Shown: piece after piece, positions 16,769-25,881 of the stretch
Layout: every line of letters starts with the position of its first letter
How positions within the stretch are numbered: position 1 is the first letter of the stretch
From: Limnoglobus roseus
GTDB lineage: Bacteria; Planctomycetota; Planctomycetia; Gemmatales; Gemmataceae
Direction of reading: 5' to 3'
DNA length: 64,000 nt
NCBI RefSeq assembly: GCF_008254045.1
Contig: NZ_CP042425.1
Location: 7,516,163-7,580,162, forward strand
Made by a program: the position numbers and the translations under genes
Notes under the pieces: model-generated
Seen by the model: only the letters and a program-made list of their open reading frames with translations
What the model was told of the DNA's origin: nothing
Database searches by the model: none

Positions 16769-18937
16769 TCAATCGACGTACAGGAACTCGTTCGCGTTCA
16801 GCAGCACGTGGCACAGCGACGCCAGCGCCAGGTGGCCGGCGTCCTTCTGACCGGCGAAGTTCGCCCGCTGCTTCGCCAGGTGTTCAACGGCCGCCGCGGT
16901 CTCGCTCGGTCGCGGGTCGCGACTGAGGGCAAACCGCCACGCCGCCACGATCCGCTTCGCCTCCTCGGTCGCGGCCTTCTCGACGCGCCCGGCCAGCCGC
17001 TCGCTCTGTTGGTGTGAGAAGCGACTGTTCAAGAGCGTCAGGGCTTGCGGGGCGACGGTCGTACTGTCCCGCCGGCCGCACGGCAGGGTCGTGTCCGGGA
17101 AGTCGAATGTCGTCAACTGCGGGGCGAGGAGGCCGCGCTTGCTCAAGGCGTACACGCTCCGCCGCCCCTGCTCCGCCGGCGGCGACGCCTTCCACGCGGC
17201 CGCCTTTGTTGAAAGCCCTTCGAGGGCCTCCGGTGACAGTTCCGGGGCGAAACTCGGACCGCCGACCGGTTCCAGCGTTAAGTTGCCTCCCGCCTGGAGC
17301 AGTGCGTCGCGAATCACCTCGGCCTCGACGCGCCGCCGATCAGCCCGCCACCACAGTTTGTTGCCGGCGTCCTCCTTCGCGTACTCGTCCTGCCGCGGGT
17401 GGAGCGACGACTGCTGATACGTCTTCGAGAGCAAAATGAGACGGTGGACGTGTTTGGTGGACCACCTGTTCGCGATCAACTCCGTGGCCAGCCAGTCGAG
17501 CAGGTCCGGGTGCGTCGGCCTCTCGCCAGTGAACCCGAAGTTGTCCGGCGACCGCACGAGGCCCTGGCCGAAGTGGAACTGCCAGACGCGGTTGACCCAC
17601 ACGCGGGCCGTCAGCGGGTTCTTCGGGTCAACGATCCACTCTGCCAACGCCAAGCGCCGGTGGGTCGTCTTCGCGTCGGCCGGGGGTTGCGGAATCGGCC
17701 GATCGAGCGTCGGCAGCATCGACAGGTGCCCGGGTTCAACCACCTCGGCGGGCCGGGCGGGGTCGCCCTTCTTCAACAGCCGAATCGGCGGGACGGTGCG
17801 GCCGCGGTCGGTCCACCCGTGGGCGTCGCTGCCGAGCGCCTTCGTGCTTGGCCCGCCGAGCAACTCCCGCGGCCCCGGCTCGACGAACCCGGCCCAGAAC
17901 GCGGCCGCCATGCGGTAGTAGTCGGCCTGGCGGATCGGGTCGAACTTGTGGTCGTGGCAGCGGGCGCACTTCACCGTCATGCCGAGGAACGCCGCGCTCG
18001 TGGCCCCGACCATGTCTTCGAGGCGGTCGTACTTGTACTCCTGCGGGTCGTTCGGCTCGTCGTTCCAGGTGCCGAGGCGGATGAAGGTGGTGGCGACGAC
18101 GGTCTGCTCGGTGCGGTCCGGTAGTTCGTCGCCGGCCAGTTGGGCGGTCACGAAGCGGTCGAACGGCAGATCGTCGTTGAACGCACGGATCACCCAGTCG
18201 CGGTACTTCCAGGCGTTCGGCTTCACCTGGTCTCGCTCGTACCCGCACGTCTCGGCGTACCGGGCCACGTCGAGCCAGTGCCGGCCCCAGCGTTCGCCGT
18301 ACCGCGGGCTGGCGAGGTACTGTTCGACGAGCTTCTCGTAGGCGTCCGGGGCCGGGTCGCGAACGAACGCTTCCACTTGTTCGAATGTCGGCGGCAGGCC
18401 GAGCAGGTCGAACGACAGGCGGCGGATGAGCGTACGGCGGTCGGCCGGCGGGGCCGGCGTCCAGCCGCGGTCCGTCAACGCCCGCCTCACGAAGCCGTCG
18501 AGCGTCCCGGACGGTTTGCGGACCGGCTGGAGCGACCACCAGTCACGGCCCGCTCGGCTACCGGTCGTCGATTCGAACAGGTCAAGGGTCCGACCCGCCG
18601 GCCACGGGGCCTTATCCGCGACCCACGCCGCGAGGGCTTTTTGCTGCGAATCGGCCAGGGGCTGCGGTTTGCCCTGCTTCGGCGGCGGCATCTCGCCGGA
18701 GCGGACCCGCTCGAACAGTAGATCAAAGTCCGGGCCGTGCTTGCCGCCGGCGCGAAGGCCCGGCCCGGTCGTGAGATCAAGACCGCCCGCCGGGGCGGCG
18801 CCGCCGTGGCACTCGACGCAGTGGCCGAGTAGGATCGGTGCGACGGTGCGGTTGAAGTCGGTCTCGGCACGCAGGGGGGCGGTCAAAAGGCTCGCGAGCA
18901 AACTCGCGAGGGCCGTGGAGAGGGTTCGCGATGGCAT
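16769..18937 (-). CDS. Cytochrome-like PSCyt1-DUF1549-DUF1553 protein
   Basis: This 722-residue secreted protein starts with a signal peptide (SLLASLLTAPLRA). A planctomycete cytochrome domain follows with a CxxCH haem site (C40, C43, H44 in HCVECHGG) and a candidate axial Met in SGEMPPP. DUF1549 (about 135-350) contains LDVARYAETCGYERD and a second CxxCH-like CARCHDHKFD. DUF1553 (about 430-700) contains LALAEWIVDPKNPLTARV-type sequence, WVNRVWQFHFGQGL and ending FLYVD. Members of this family are always paired with DUF1501 proteins, as here, and are thought to act on the outside of the cytoplasmic membrane; the substrate is unknown. At 722 residues it is shorter than many relatives. Confidence 0.93.
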   Translation of the reverse strand: MPSRTLSTALASLLASLLTAPLRAETDFNRTVAPILLGHCVECHGGAAPAGGLDLTTGPGLRAGGKHGPDFDLLFERVRSGEMPPPKQGKPQPLADSQQKALAAWVADKAPWPAGRTLDLFESTTGSRAGRDWWSLQPVRKPSGTLDGFVRRALTDRGWTPAPPADRRTLIRRLSFDLLGLPPTFEQVEAFVRDPAPDAYEKLVEQYLASPRYGERWGRHWLDVARYAETCGYERDQVKPNAWKYRDWVIRAFNDDLPFDRFVTAQLAGDELPDRTEQTVVATTFIRLGTWNDEPNDPQEYKYDRLEDMVGATSAAFLGMTVKCARCHDHKFDPIRQADYYRMAAAFWAGFVEPGPRELLGGPSTKALGSDAHGWTDRGRTVPPIRLLKKGDPARPAEVVEPGHLSMLPTLDRPIPQPPADAKTTHRRLALAEWIVDPKNPLTARVWVNRVWQFHFGQGLVRSPDNFGFTGERPTHPDLLDWLATELIANRWSTKHVHRLILLSKTYQQSSLHPRQDEYAKEDAGNKLWWRADRRRVEAEVIRDALLQAGGNLTLEPVGGPSFAPELSPEALEGLSTKAAAWKASPPAEQGRRSVYALSKRGLLAPQLTTFDFPDTTLPCGRRDSTTVAPQALTLLNSRFSHQQSERLAGRVEKAATEEAKRIVAAWRFALSRDPRPSETAAAVEHLAKQRANFAGQKDAGHLALASLCHVLLNANEFLYVD

Positions 18938-19037
18938 TCAACCGCACGGGTCGGGGGAGAGTTTACCTCCGTCATCCTCGCACATCTGCCGCGATGCCTC
19001 AACAAAAAAGGTAGTGCTTCGACCGAGGCCGTGCGGT

Positions 19038-19760
19038 TCAACCGGCGTCGCGGTCCACCACGCCCCGTCGTTGTAGGCGGCGGGCGACCAGCCAGCACAG
19101 GCCGGACCACGCCGCCCCGGCCGACCACCCGGCCGCCACGTCGGACGGATAGTGGACTCCCAGGTACACGCGGCTGATGCCGACGAGAGCCGCCAAGCAC
19201 GCGGCGACGAGCACGAAGTACGCCTTCGCCCACCCCGCCGTCACCAGGCGGGCGAGCATGGCCCCGAGCGTCAGGTACACGACGGCCGAAAGCATGGCGT
19301 GGCCGCTCGGGAAGCTGGCGTCGGACACGGCCGCCAAGTGCGGCACCACGGCCGGCCGGGGGCGGGCGAAGGCGGCCTTGAGGGCGGCGCTCAGTACCGC
19401 CCCGCCGACCACGGCGGTCAGCACGAACACGGCCGCCGGGCGGTGCCGACCGGCCAGCAGGTATCCGACGACACCGGCGGTCACGAGCGTGAGGACGGCC
19501 GGCCCGCCGAGGGCGGTCACGTCCCGTACGGCCTCCCGCACCCACCGAGGGCCGATCGGGGCGGCCGGGTCGTCGGCCGTGCGGAACGCCCGCAGAACGC
19601 GCTCGTCAGCGGCCTGTAGCTCAGGTCCCGTGACGGCGGCCGCGGCGGCCAAGAACGCCACCCCGCCACTGACGGCGGCGAAGGCCACGAGGCGGACGAG
19701 CCAATCCGCCCCGGCTACCCACTCCCGAGCCGCCCGCCCGACGATGATCGCCCCTCGCAT
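19038..19760 (-). CDS. PAP2 family membrane phosphatase
   Basis: The start at 19760 (MRGAIIVGRAAREW) gives 240 residues; GAGGGAG lies about 11 nt upstream. The three phosphatase signatures are intact: KAAFARPRP, ASFPSGHAM with the catalytic His, and SRVYLGVHYPSDVAAG. Five or six membrane helices surround them, including VLTLVTAGVVGYLLAG. The family dephosphorylates lipid pyrophosphates or phosphatidic acid with the active site facing the periplasm; undecaprenyl pyrophosphate recycling is one possible role. It lies 100 bp upstream of the cytochrome gene on the same strand, but a functional link is not evident. Confidence 0.92.
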   Translation of the reverse strand: MRGAIIVGRAAREWVAGADWLVRLVAFAAVSGGVAFLAAAAAVTGPELQAADERVLRAFRTADDPAAPIGPRWVREAVRDVTALGGPAVLTLVTAGVVGYLLAGRHRPAAVFVLTAVVGGAVLSAALKAAFARPRPAVVPHLAAVSDASFPSGHAMLSAVVYLTLGAMLARLVTAGWAKAYFVLVAACLAALVGISRVYLGVHYPSDVAAGWSAGAAWSGLCWLVARRLQRRGVVDRDAG

Positions 19761-20014
19761 GCCGTTCAACGCTCCCTCGACCGAGTTGGTTGGAAGGCAG
19801 ACGCCATACCCGTCCCTCGCCGGCTGAATCACCTATCGGTCCGCATGGGTGTGGACCGGGTGCTGGTGTCGTCGCCGCAAGGTTCCATCGTACACGCCGA
19901 CCCGCTTCACCTCGTGACTTTCGACGGCCACTTCCACGCACATCCCCGCACATCTCGCGATCCGTCGGGACGACCACATTTGCGGGCATCCGCGTACCGC
20001 TCACGTTACTTCTG

Positions 20015-20143
20015 GTGCGGAACCTGTGGAACCTTTCTCCGTACTCATACCTACTCGGGAGGAAGGAATATTGCTGAAATGTAGTGTGTAATGTGCGTAC
20101 TACCGATTTAGCCGTTAGGGAAAAGGTTCTGCACGTTCCGCAC
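20015..20143. repeat. Spaced 22-bp inverted repeat
   Basis: The arm GTGCGGAACCTGTGGAACC (20015 onward to 20036) is repeated in inverse orientation at 20122-20143 (AAAGGTTCTGCACGTTCCGC...), with 19 of 22 positions matching and an 85-nt AT-richer spacer. It could be a pair of operator half-sites or a remnant of a small mobile element. Confidence 0.5.
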
Positions 20144-20338
20144 ATGGGGCGGATCCGCCACGGTGATTCCTTCTTGCGGTGTGGAGTGCCGCCAAGTCGG
20201 CGGGATGATCGCAGATCAGGCCACGCTGGCTAATTTTTGCCCGTTTTTGGGCATTCTTTCCCCACTACTGGGCTGGGTTCTTTCCCCTATCATCTGTCAT
20301 TGCTTACAAGGCAAGGGGTTGTAACACCCTCATTCGTG

Positions 20339-20353
20339 TGGCATGGCTTTGGC
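20339..20353 (+). promoter_or_regulatory. Candidate sigma-54 promoter for the DUF1559/ABC cluster
   Basis: TGGCATGGCTTTGGC has GG at 20340-20341 and GC at 20352-20353 separated by 10 nt and differs from TGGCAC-N5-TTGC at two positions. A transcript would start near 20365, 92 nt before the first ATG. Such matches arise by chance in GC-rich DNA, so confidence is limited. Confidence 0.3.
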
Positions 20354-20456
20354 AAGCACACGCGAATTCACGTGAGTCTGCTCAGCTCGGACACCGCTCC
20401 CGTCCTGCAACGCAACTCCTCATTCCGCACCATGAAACCTCCAGCGTGAGGCACAG

Positions 20457-21470
20457 ATGCTTCGTGACCGTCGGACCGCATTCACCCTCATCGAGTTGCT
20501 CGTCGTCATCGCCATCATTGCGATCCTGATTGGCTTGCTCTTGCCGGCCGTCCAGAAGGTTCGCGAGGCGGCGGCGCGGATGAGTTGCACGAACAACCTC
20601 AAACAAGTCGGCCTCGCCTTCCACGGCTTCCACGATACGAACAAAGGCTTCCCCGCCCGCCGCACCGACTTCAGTTTGGGGGCGACCCCTTCGCCGTTGG
20701 GGCGGGCTTACGGCGGTTGGGGCTGGCTCATCCTTCCGTACATGGAACAACAGACCGTCGATAACGCCATGAACCCCAAGGCGGACTTCTTCGACTCGGT
20801 CAACCAGCCCGCCGTCGGAACGAGAATCAAAACGTACCGTTGCCCGTCCGCACCCGACCGGACGGTCACCATTACCGCAACGGGTACGACGACCTCGCTG
20901 CACCCCGGCACGTCGTTCACGGCGGAATGTGGTTCGATTGATTACCAGACGAGCAACGGGGTTTCGATGCCCACGGACGGTTACGGTGCCGGCTGGGTTC
21001 CGCCGAGTCCTTCCAACAAGCACGATGCCCTCGACGACGATCGCTACGTGAGAATCGCCGAACATACCGACGGCCTTTCCAATAACGTCCTCGTTTTCGA
21101 GCAAGCGGGGCGGACGCAGATTTGGAACCTCGGCAAAAAGGTGGGCGACGAAACGACCAACGCCAACAGCCGGGGCGCGTGGGCGGGCTATATGTCCATC
21201 GCGATCGGCATGTACAACCCCGGCCACACCAACGCCGCCGGCCAACTGGACCAAAGTACGGTGTCGGGCGGGTCGGGACTGAGCGCGTCGGTCCTCTCGT
21301 GCGTCATGAATTGCAGCAATCAACAAGGGGTCTACGGCTTCCACACGAACGGGGCGAATTTCCTGCTGGCCGACGGGTCAGTCCGATTCGGCTCGGCCAA
21401 CTTGAGCGGGCGGGTACTGGCACAGTGGCTCATCAAAGACGACGGGGAGGCTCCCCTCAGTACCGATTGA
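20457..21470 (+). CDS. DUF1559 protein with prepilin-type N-terminus
   Basis: This 337-residue protein opens with a textbook type IV pilin/pseudopilin leader: MLRDRRTAFTLIELLVVIAI, with Glu at +5 of the mature chain and a long hydrophobic helix continuing to LLLPAVQKVREAAARM. A prepilin peptidase should cut before FTLIEL. The DUF1559 body follows (SCTNNLKQVGLAFHGFHDT), and the protein closes with the family signature GVYGFHTNGANFLLADGSVRF split around His and Asp-Gly. Planctomycetes carry hundreds of these proteins, whose role is unproven; they are presumed pseudopilin-like surface or secretion components. GAGG lies 5 nt before the ATG. It is the first gene of a tight eight-gene set. Confidence 0.95.
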   Translation: MLRDRRTAFTLIELLVVIAIIAILIGLLLPAVQKVREAAARMSCTNNLKQVGLAFHGFHDTNKGFPARRTDFSLGATPSPLGRAYGGWGWLILPYMEQQTVDNAMNPKADFFDSVNQPAVGTRIKTYRCPSAPDRTVTITATGTTTSLHPGTSFTAECGSIDYQTSNGVSMPTDGYGAGWVPPSPSNKHDALDDDRYVRIAEHTDGLSNNVLVFEQAGRTQIWNLGKKVGDETTNANSRGAWAGYMSIAIGMYNPGHTNAAGQLDQSTVSGGSGLSASVLSCVMNCSNQQGVYGFHTNGANFLLADGSVRFGSANLSGRVLAQWLIKDDGEAPLSTD

Positions 21471-21519
21471 CCACGTGGCTAAAAGTGATCGCGGGCTTGC
21501 TTCTCAACGAGGTGGTTTC

Positions 21520-21948
21520 ATGCGTCTGCCGGGGTTTGTTGTTTTGATGGCGGTGGTTCTCGTCGGCCCGGGTTGCGGCTCGGGCGCGTCGAAGGCGCCA
21601 GGGTTGCCGCCGCTTGTTCCGGTCCGCGGCTCCGTTCTGTACCAGGGCAAACCGCTGGAAGGCGTGGCGGTGGAATTCCACCCGCTCTTCGACATGGGGG
21701 CGGTCAAGTTCAGCCCGTTCGGCAAAACGGCGGCCGACGGAACGTTCACGCTCGTCTCCGGCAACGACGGGGCACCCGTCGGGGAGTACGCCGTGACGTT
21801 CACCTATCCGGACCCAAAGTGGGACCCGCAGGAGGGCGGAACGCCGGCGGACCGCTGGAAGGGCAAGTACAGCAACGCGGCCAAGAGCAAGTTCAAAGTG
21901 AAAATCGCCGAGGGGTCCAACGACCTCGAACCGTTCAAACTCGACTGA
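21520..21948 (+). CDS. Small exported protein with transthyretin-like fold
   Basis: The start at 21520 is supported by GAGGTGG 4 nt upstream and by a signal sequence (MRLPGFVVLMAVVLVGPGCG). The Cys in GPGCGSG could be lipidated, although Pro at -2 is unusual for a lipobox. The mature part has VRGSVLYQGKPLEGVAVEFHP and KTAADGTFTLVS, the pattern of carboxypeptidase-regulatory/transthyretin-like beta sandwiches found in many planctomycete lipoproteins that follow DUF1559 genes. The product has 142 residues. It lies 49 bp after the DUF1559 gene and 30 bp before the ABC ATPase, so co-transcription is likely. Its role is unknown. Confidence 0.85.
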   Translation: MRLPGFVVLMAVVLVGPGCGSGASKAPGLPPLVPVRGSVLYQGKPLEGVAVEFHPLFDMGAVKFSPFGKTAADGTFTLVSGNDGAPVGEYAVTFTYPDPKWDPQEGGTPADRWKGKYSNAAKSKFKVKIAEGSNDLEPFKLD

Positions 21949-21978
21949 CGGCCTTCCCACACCATCGAGATTTGCTTC

Positions 21979-22755
21979 ATGGCCACACTCACAGCCCCTC
22001 CCGCTCTCCAGACTCCCGTGCGGGCGGACAACGTCACCAAGCGGTTTCGCCAGGGCGAAGCCGTGGTGGAGGCGATCAAGGGCGTGTCGCTGACCGTCCA
22101 CGACGGCGAGTTCGTCGCCATCATGGGCGCGAGCGGGTCCGGCAAGAGTACGCTGCTGCACACGATGGCCGGCCTCACCCGCCCGGACGAGGGCCGCATG
22201 GCGATCGCCGACACGGACCTGTCGTCGCTGTCGGACGCGAAGCTCACCCGCTTTCGCCGTCGCAAGATCGGGCTGGTCTTCCAGGCGTTTAACCTCATCC
22301 CAACGCTGACGGCCGAGGAGAACGTCACCCTGCCGCTGATGACCGACGGCCGCGGCAGTCAGGCTGCCGAGCGCCTCGACCCGCTGCTCGACCGCCTAGG
22401 TTTGACGCCCCGCCGCCGGCACCGGCCGGACGCGATGAGCGGCGGCGAGCAGCAACGGGTGGCCATCGCCCGCGCGCTCATCACCGACCCCGCTCTCGTG
22501 CTGGCCGACGAGCCGACGGGCAGCCTCGACTCTGTGACCGGCCAGACCATCTGCCGGCTGCTGAAGGAACTGTGCGAAGAGCAGAAGCGGACGATTGTCG
22601 TCGTGACCCACGAGCCGAGCGTGGCCGTGTGGGCGAGCCGCGTGGTCGTGATGAAGGACGGCCGCGTCCTCACCGAGTTTCGCACGGCCGACTTCCCGAC
22701 GGCGGAACTGCTCACCGCCCACTACCAGCACGTCGTCAACGCCGGCCCGGCGTAA
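21979..22755 (+). CDS. ABC transporter ATP-binding protein, MacB/LolD type
   Basis: The 258-residue ATPase has Walker A GASGSGKST (50-58), a Q-loop in LVFQAFNLIP, signature SGGEQQR (154 onward), Walker B LVLADE (173-178) followed by the D-loop, and the switch His in VVVTHEPSV. The sequence type is that of ATPases partnered with FtsX-like permeases (LolD, MacB, FtsE), which drive mechanotransmission or envelope export, not uptake. The permease gene starts 10 bp downstream, so the pair forms one transporter. Both flanking genes encode exported proteins, which makes them candidate clients. Confidence 0.95.
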   Translation: MATLTAPPALQTPVRADNVTKRFRQGEAVVEAIKGVSLTVHDGEFVAIMGASGSGKSTLLHTMAGLTRPDEGRMAIADTDLSSLSDAKLTRFRRRKIGLVFQAFNLIPTLTAEENVTLPLMTDGRGSQAAERLDPLLDRLGLTPRRRHRPDAMSGGEQQRVAIARALITDPALVLADEPTGSLDSVTGQTICRLLKELCEEQKRTIVVVTHEPSVAVWASRVVVMKDGRVLTEFRTADFPTAELLTAHYQHVVNAGPA

Positions 22756-22765
22756 GGAACTCCCA

Positions 22766-25700
22766 ATGACGTTCGCGGAACTGAAGGTCGTCCTCCGGTT
22801 GGTGGCCTCGCACGTGCGGCACCGGCCCGGCCGCGTCTTGTTAACCAGCCTCTCGACGGTGGCCGCCGCGTGCATCGTCGTCTGGGTCGTCAGCGGATAC
22901 GATTCGCTCGTCGGTCAGTTCGGGGCGATGGGCGAGGAGTACCTCGGCCGGTACGAGTTCCTCCTCGTCCCCTCGCAGAACCGGGGGGATGCGGCTCCGG
23001 TCGGGATAGGCCGGGCGAGCCAACTGTCGAAGGATCTGATCGAGCAAGTCCGCCGCGATCCCGCGGTGGCGGTCCTCGACCCGGTGTTCGAAACCGCCGT
23101 GCGGGCCACCAAGATCGGCGACACGAGTACAACGCGGTTTCCCGGCTTCGGGCCGGGGGCGGAGGCTGAAGAAGGTGCGCCGCCGGCAGCCGCGCCGGCG
23201 ACTCCAGCAACGCCAGCGACGCCGCAGACACCCCGGCAACCGCCGCAACCTGAGTCCGGCCCGCGGATCATGGGCGGCGTGGCCGCGCAGCGGGCGATGA
23301 GCCGGGTGCCCACCGTCGTCGGCACCGATTCCGCCGAGCCACTGCACAAGGTTCTCCATGGCCAGTGGTTCGACCCGAAGGACGGCGAGGCCAACAACGG
23401 TGCACTCACGTCAGAGGCGGCCGAGCAACTCGGCATCCATGTCGGCGACGAGATGGTGGTGGCCAACGGCTTCGGCCCGAACCGGACGGAGAACTTCGTC
23501 AAAATCGTCGCGATCGTGGAACAATCGAAGCGTCTGCCGGGACCGAAGTTCATGGTCGGCCTGCCGCCGACGCGACCGGGGGCACTGCCAGGCGGCCCGG
23601 CGTCGAACGCCCTGTACGTGCCGGTGGCCTTGGCCGAACGTCTCGCCAACATCCCGGCCCGCGTTAGCTACACCGGCGTCATCCTCAAGCCCGGGGAGTC
23701 GATCGAGGCGTTCCAGGGCCGGTGGGCCGAACAATTCGGCAAGTCGTCACCGCCGGTCGAGGTCCGCACGCCGGGCAAGGTGGACACCGAGGTGGACAAT
23801 AGCACCATCTTCGAGACGGTCCGCGCCCAGGCGTACTCGGCGACCGGCATCTCGCTGCTGGCCGCCCTGTTCATCATCTTCACGACACTGAGCATGGGCG
23901 TGGACGAGCGGATTCGGCAGTTCGCCATGCTCCGAGCCGTGTCGCTGACGAAGTGGCAGATCGGCACGATGGTCTTCCTCGAAAGCATCCTGCTCGGGCT
24001 GATCGGCTGGGGCGGCGGCCTACTCGCGGGGTGGGCGTTGTTGAAGCTGATGGCCCAGGTGAAGCCGCAATTGCTCGCCGAAGGAGCCGCGCTCGGCATG
24101 TGGTGCGTGGTGCTGTCCGGGGTGTGCGCGCTCGGCGGGTCGGTGGCCGCCGCGATCATGCCGGCGTGGCGGGCCACGAGCGTGAGCCCGCTGGAGGCGA
24201 TGGTCCCGCGGCGGGCCGCGTACACCGGCCGGTTGCCGTGGCTGGTCACGATCATCGGCCTCATTCTCATCGCGATCAACCCGCTGGTGGTGTTCTACGT
24301 GCCGATGCCGGATAGCTCGCGATACCTGATCGCGGCCGCAGTCGGTTGTACGTCGATGGTCCTCGGGTTCGTGCTGCTCGCCCCGATGGCGGTCGCCCTC
24401 ACGGAGCGTGTCCTCGGCCCAGTCCTCGCGTGGGTGTTGCGGCTCAACCCTCGCCTGCTGGCGACACAACTGTCGGCAAACATGTGGCGGACGGTTGGCA
24501 CGACAGTCGCCATGACGATCGGCCTCGGCCTGTTCGTGGCAACGCAAACGTGGGGCTACTCGATGCTCGCCCCGTTCACGCCCGGGGAGTGGGCACCGGA
24601 CCTCGTCGTCAGCGTGCCCGGCGGCGTGCCCGACGACAAGATCGACGCCGTGCGGCACGTGCCCGGCCTCGTCGCAGACAAGTTCCTGCCGTTGGCAGTC
24701 AAGCATGTGAAGTTTACCGACGATCCGACGGGGTCGAAGGTCCGCGAGTCGGCCACGCGCCAAGACACGTGCGTGATGGTCGGGGTCGACCTCGATCTCG
24801 CGCTCGGCGGCGACAACCCGGTGTTCAAGTTCGAGTACGTCGAAGGCAAGCGGGACAAGGCCATCGCCAAGCTCAAGCAGGGCCGGTACTGCCTCGTGCC
24901 GGACCACTTTGCCCGCGAGTCCGGGCTGGGCGTCGGGCAGAAGTTCGGCGTGCTGTCGGGCGGTCGGACCGGCGACAAGATCGAGTACGAGATCGCCGGC
25001 GTGATCTCGATGCCGGGCTGGCACTGGCTGACGAAGGCCGGGTTCCGTCAAGGCCGGGCGGCTGGGTTGATGTTTTGTGACCGCGATGTCGTCCGGAAGG
25101 ACTTCAACACGGGCCGCACCGTCACCTTCTGGGGCAACAGGGACGGCACTGTTCCAGAGGACGAAATCAAGGCTTCGATTCAGACGATCCTCGGTCGCAC
25201 TCCAACCGCACCCGCCGACCCGGACGCGGCACCGCGGCAGGGCCGCGGCGCGGCGGGCGGACGTGGAGCGGCAGGCGGGCGTGCCGCGGCCGGTGGTCGT
25301 GGGGCGGCAGGTGGCGCAGCGGGAGCAGCGGGCGGCACACCGGCGGGAGGATTGCCGACCTTCGGCCGCGGGGGCGGCGTGACGCTGGTGACGGCAGAGT
25401 ACGCGCGGCAGGAGATCCGCGGCCGAGCGGATAACATCATCTGGGCGCTGAGCGAGTTGCCGCTGGTGACGGTGCTCGTCACGTCGCTGGGTGTGATGAA
25501 CACCGTGCTGTCCTCGATCCGTGCCCGCCGCTGGGATCTCGGCGTGCTGCGGGCACTCGGCGTGACCCGCTTCGGCCTGTTCCGGTTGATCGTCGCGGAA
25601 TCGCTGCTCATCGGCATCGTGGCGTGTGTGCTGAGCCTCGGCTTCGGCACGATGGCCGGGTACTGCGGCACCGGCGTGACGCGGTACGTCAACATCCGCG

Positions 25701-25858
25701 GTGGGCAGTACACGCCACTCATCGTGCCGTGGGCGAAGTTGGCCGTCGGCTTCGGCATCGCGGTCGGCCTGTGCGTACTCGCGTCACTCTGGCCGGCGTT
25801 CCGCACCGGGCGAACGGAACCCCTACGGTTATTGCAAGCCGGCCGCGCCGCGGCGTGA
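22766..25858 (+). CDS. FtsX/MacB-type ABC permease with two FtsX units and Ala/Gly-rich insert
   Basis: This permease has 1030 residues. The order is: TM near residues 22-45, a large extracytoplasmic MacB-like domain (about 50-350), an FtsX membrane unit (about 355-480), two or more extra helices (LVTIIGLILIAINPLVVFYV and the next segment), a second FtsX-associated helix (TMWRTVG-type start), a second extracytoplasmic domain, and a C-terminal FtsX unit ending in FRTGRTEPLRLLQAG. That is the long 10-TM type. Two low-complexity segments interrupt the outer domains: a Pro/Ala/Thr stretch (nt 23170-23250) and an Ala/Gly/Arg stretch (nt 25200-25380) with repeated GRGAAGG units. The second is likely a flexible linker. 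Substrates are unknown; neighbours suggest surface proteins or lipids. Confidence 0.93.
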   Translation: MTFAELKVVLRLVASHVRHRPGRVLLTSLSTVAAACIVVWVVSGYDSLVGQFGAMGEEYLGRYEFLLVPSQNRGDAAPVGIGRASQLSKDLIEQVRRDPAVAVLDPVFETAVRATKIGDTSTTRFPGFGPGAEAEEGAPPAAAPATPATPATPQTPRQPPQPESGPRIMGGVAAQRAMSRVPTVVGTDSAEPLHKVLHGQWFDPKDGEANNGALTSEAAEQLGIHVGDEMVVANGFGPNRTENFVKIVAIVEQSKRLPGPKFMVGLPPTRPGALPGGPASNALYVPVALAERLANIPARVSYTGVILKPGESIEAFQGRWAEQFGKSSPPVEVRTPGKVDTEVDNSTIFETVRAQAYSATGISLLAALFIIFTTLSMGVDERIRQFAMLRAVSLTKWQIGTMVFLESILLGLIGWGGGLLAGWALLKLMAQVKPQLLAEGAALGMWCVVLSGVCALGGSVAAAIMPAWRATSVSPLEAMVPRRAAYTGRLPWLVTIIGLILIAINPLVVFYVPMPDSSRYLIAAAVGCTSMVLGFVLLAPMAVALTERVLGPVLAWVLRLNPRLLATQLSANMWRTVGTTVAMTIGLGLFVATQTWGYSMLAPFTPGEWAPDLVVSVPGGVPDDKIDAVRHVPGLVADKFLPLAVKHVKFTDDPTGSKVRESATRQDTCVMVGVDLDLALGGDNPVFKFEYVEGKRDKAIAKLKQGRYCLVPDHFARESGLGVGQKFGVLSGGRTGDKIEYEIAGVISMPGWHWLTKAGFRQGRAAGLMFCDRDVVRKDFNTGRTVTFWGNRDGTVPEDEIKASIQTILGRTPTAPADPDAAPRQGRGAAGGRGAAGGRAAAGGRGAAGGAAGAAGGTPAGGLPTFGRGGGVTLVTAEYARQEIRGRADNIIWALSELPLVTVLVTSLGVMNTVLSSIRARRWDLGVLRALGVTRFGLFRLIVAESLLIGIVACVLSLGFGTMAGYCGTGVTRYVNIRGGQYTPLIVPWAKLAVGFGIAVGLCVLASLWPAFRTGRTEPLRLLQAGRAAA

Positions 25859-25881
25859 TCGAACATATGGAGGGACAGGAC

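Larger units (their letters stand above)
19761..20456. other. Divergent intergenic region upstream of the eight-gene cluster
   Basis: Nearly 700 bp without a supported gene, lower in GC than its neighbours. It contains a spaced inverted repeat (20015-20036 with 20122-20143) and a sigma-54-like site at 20339-20353, both listed separately. The rest shows nothing recognisable. Confidence 0.45.
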
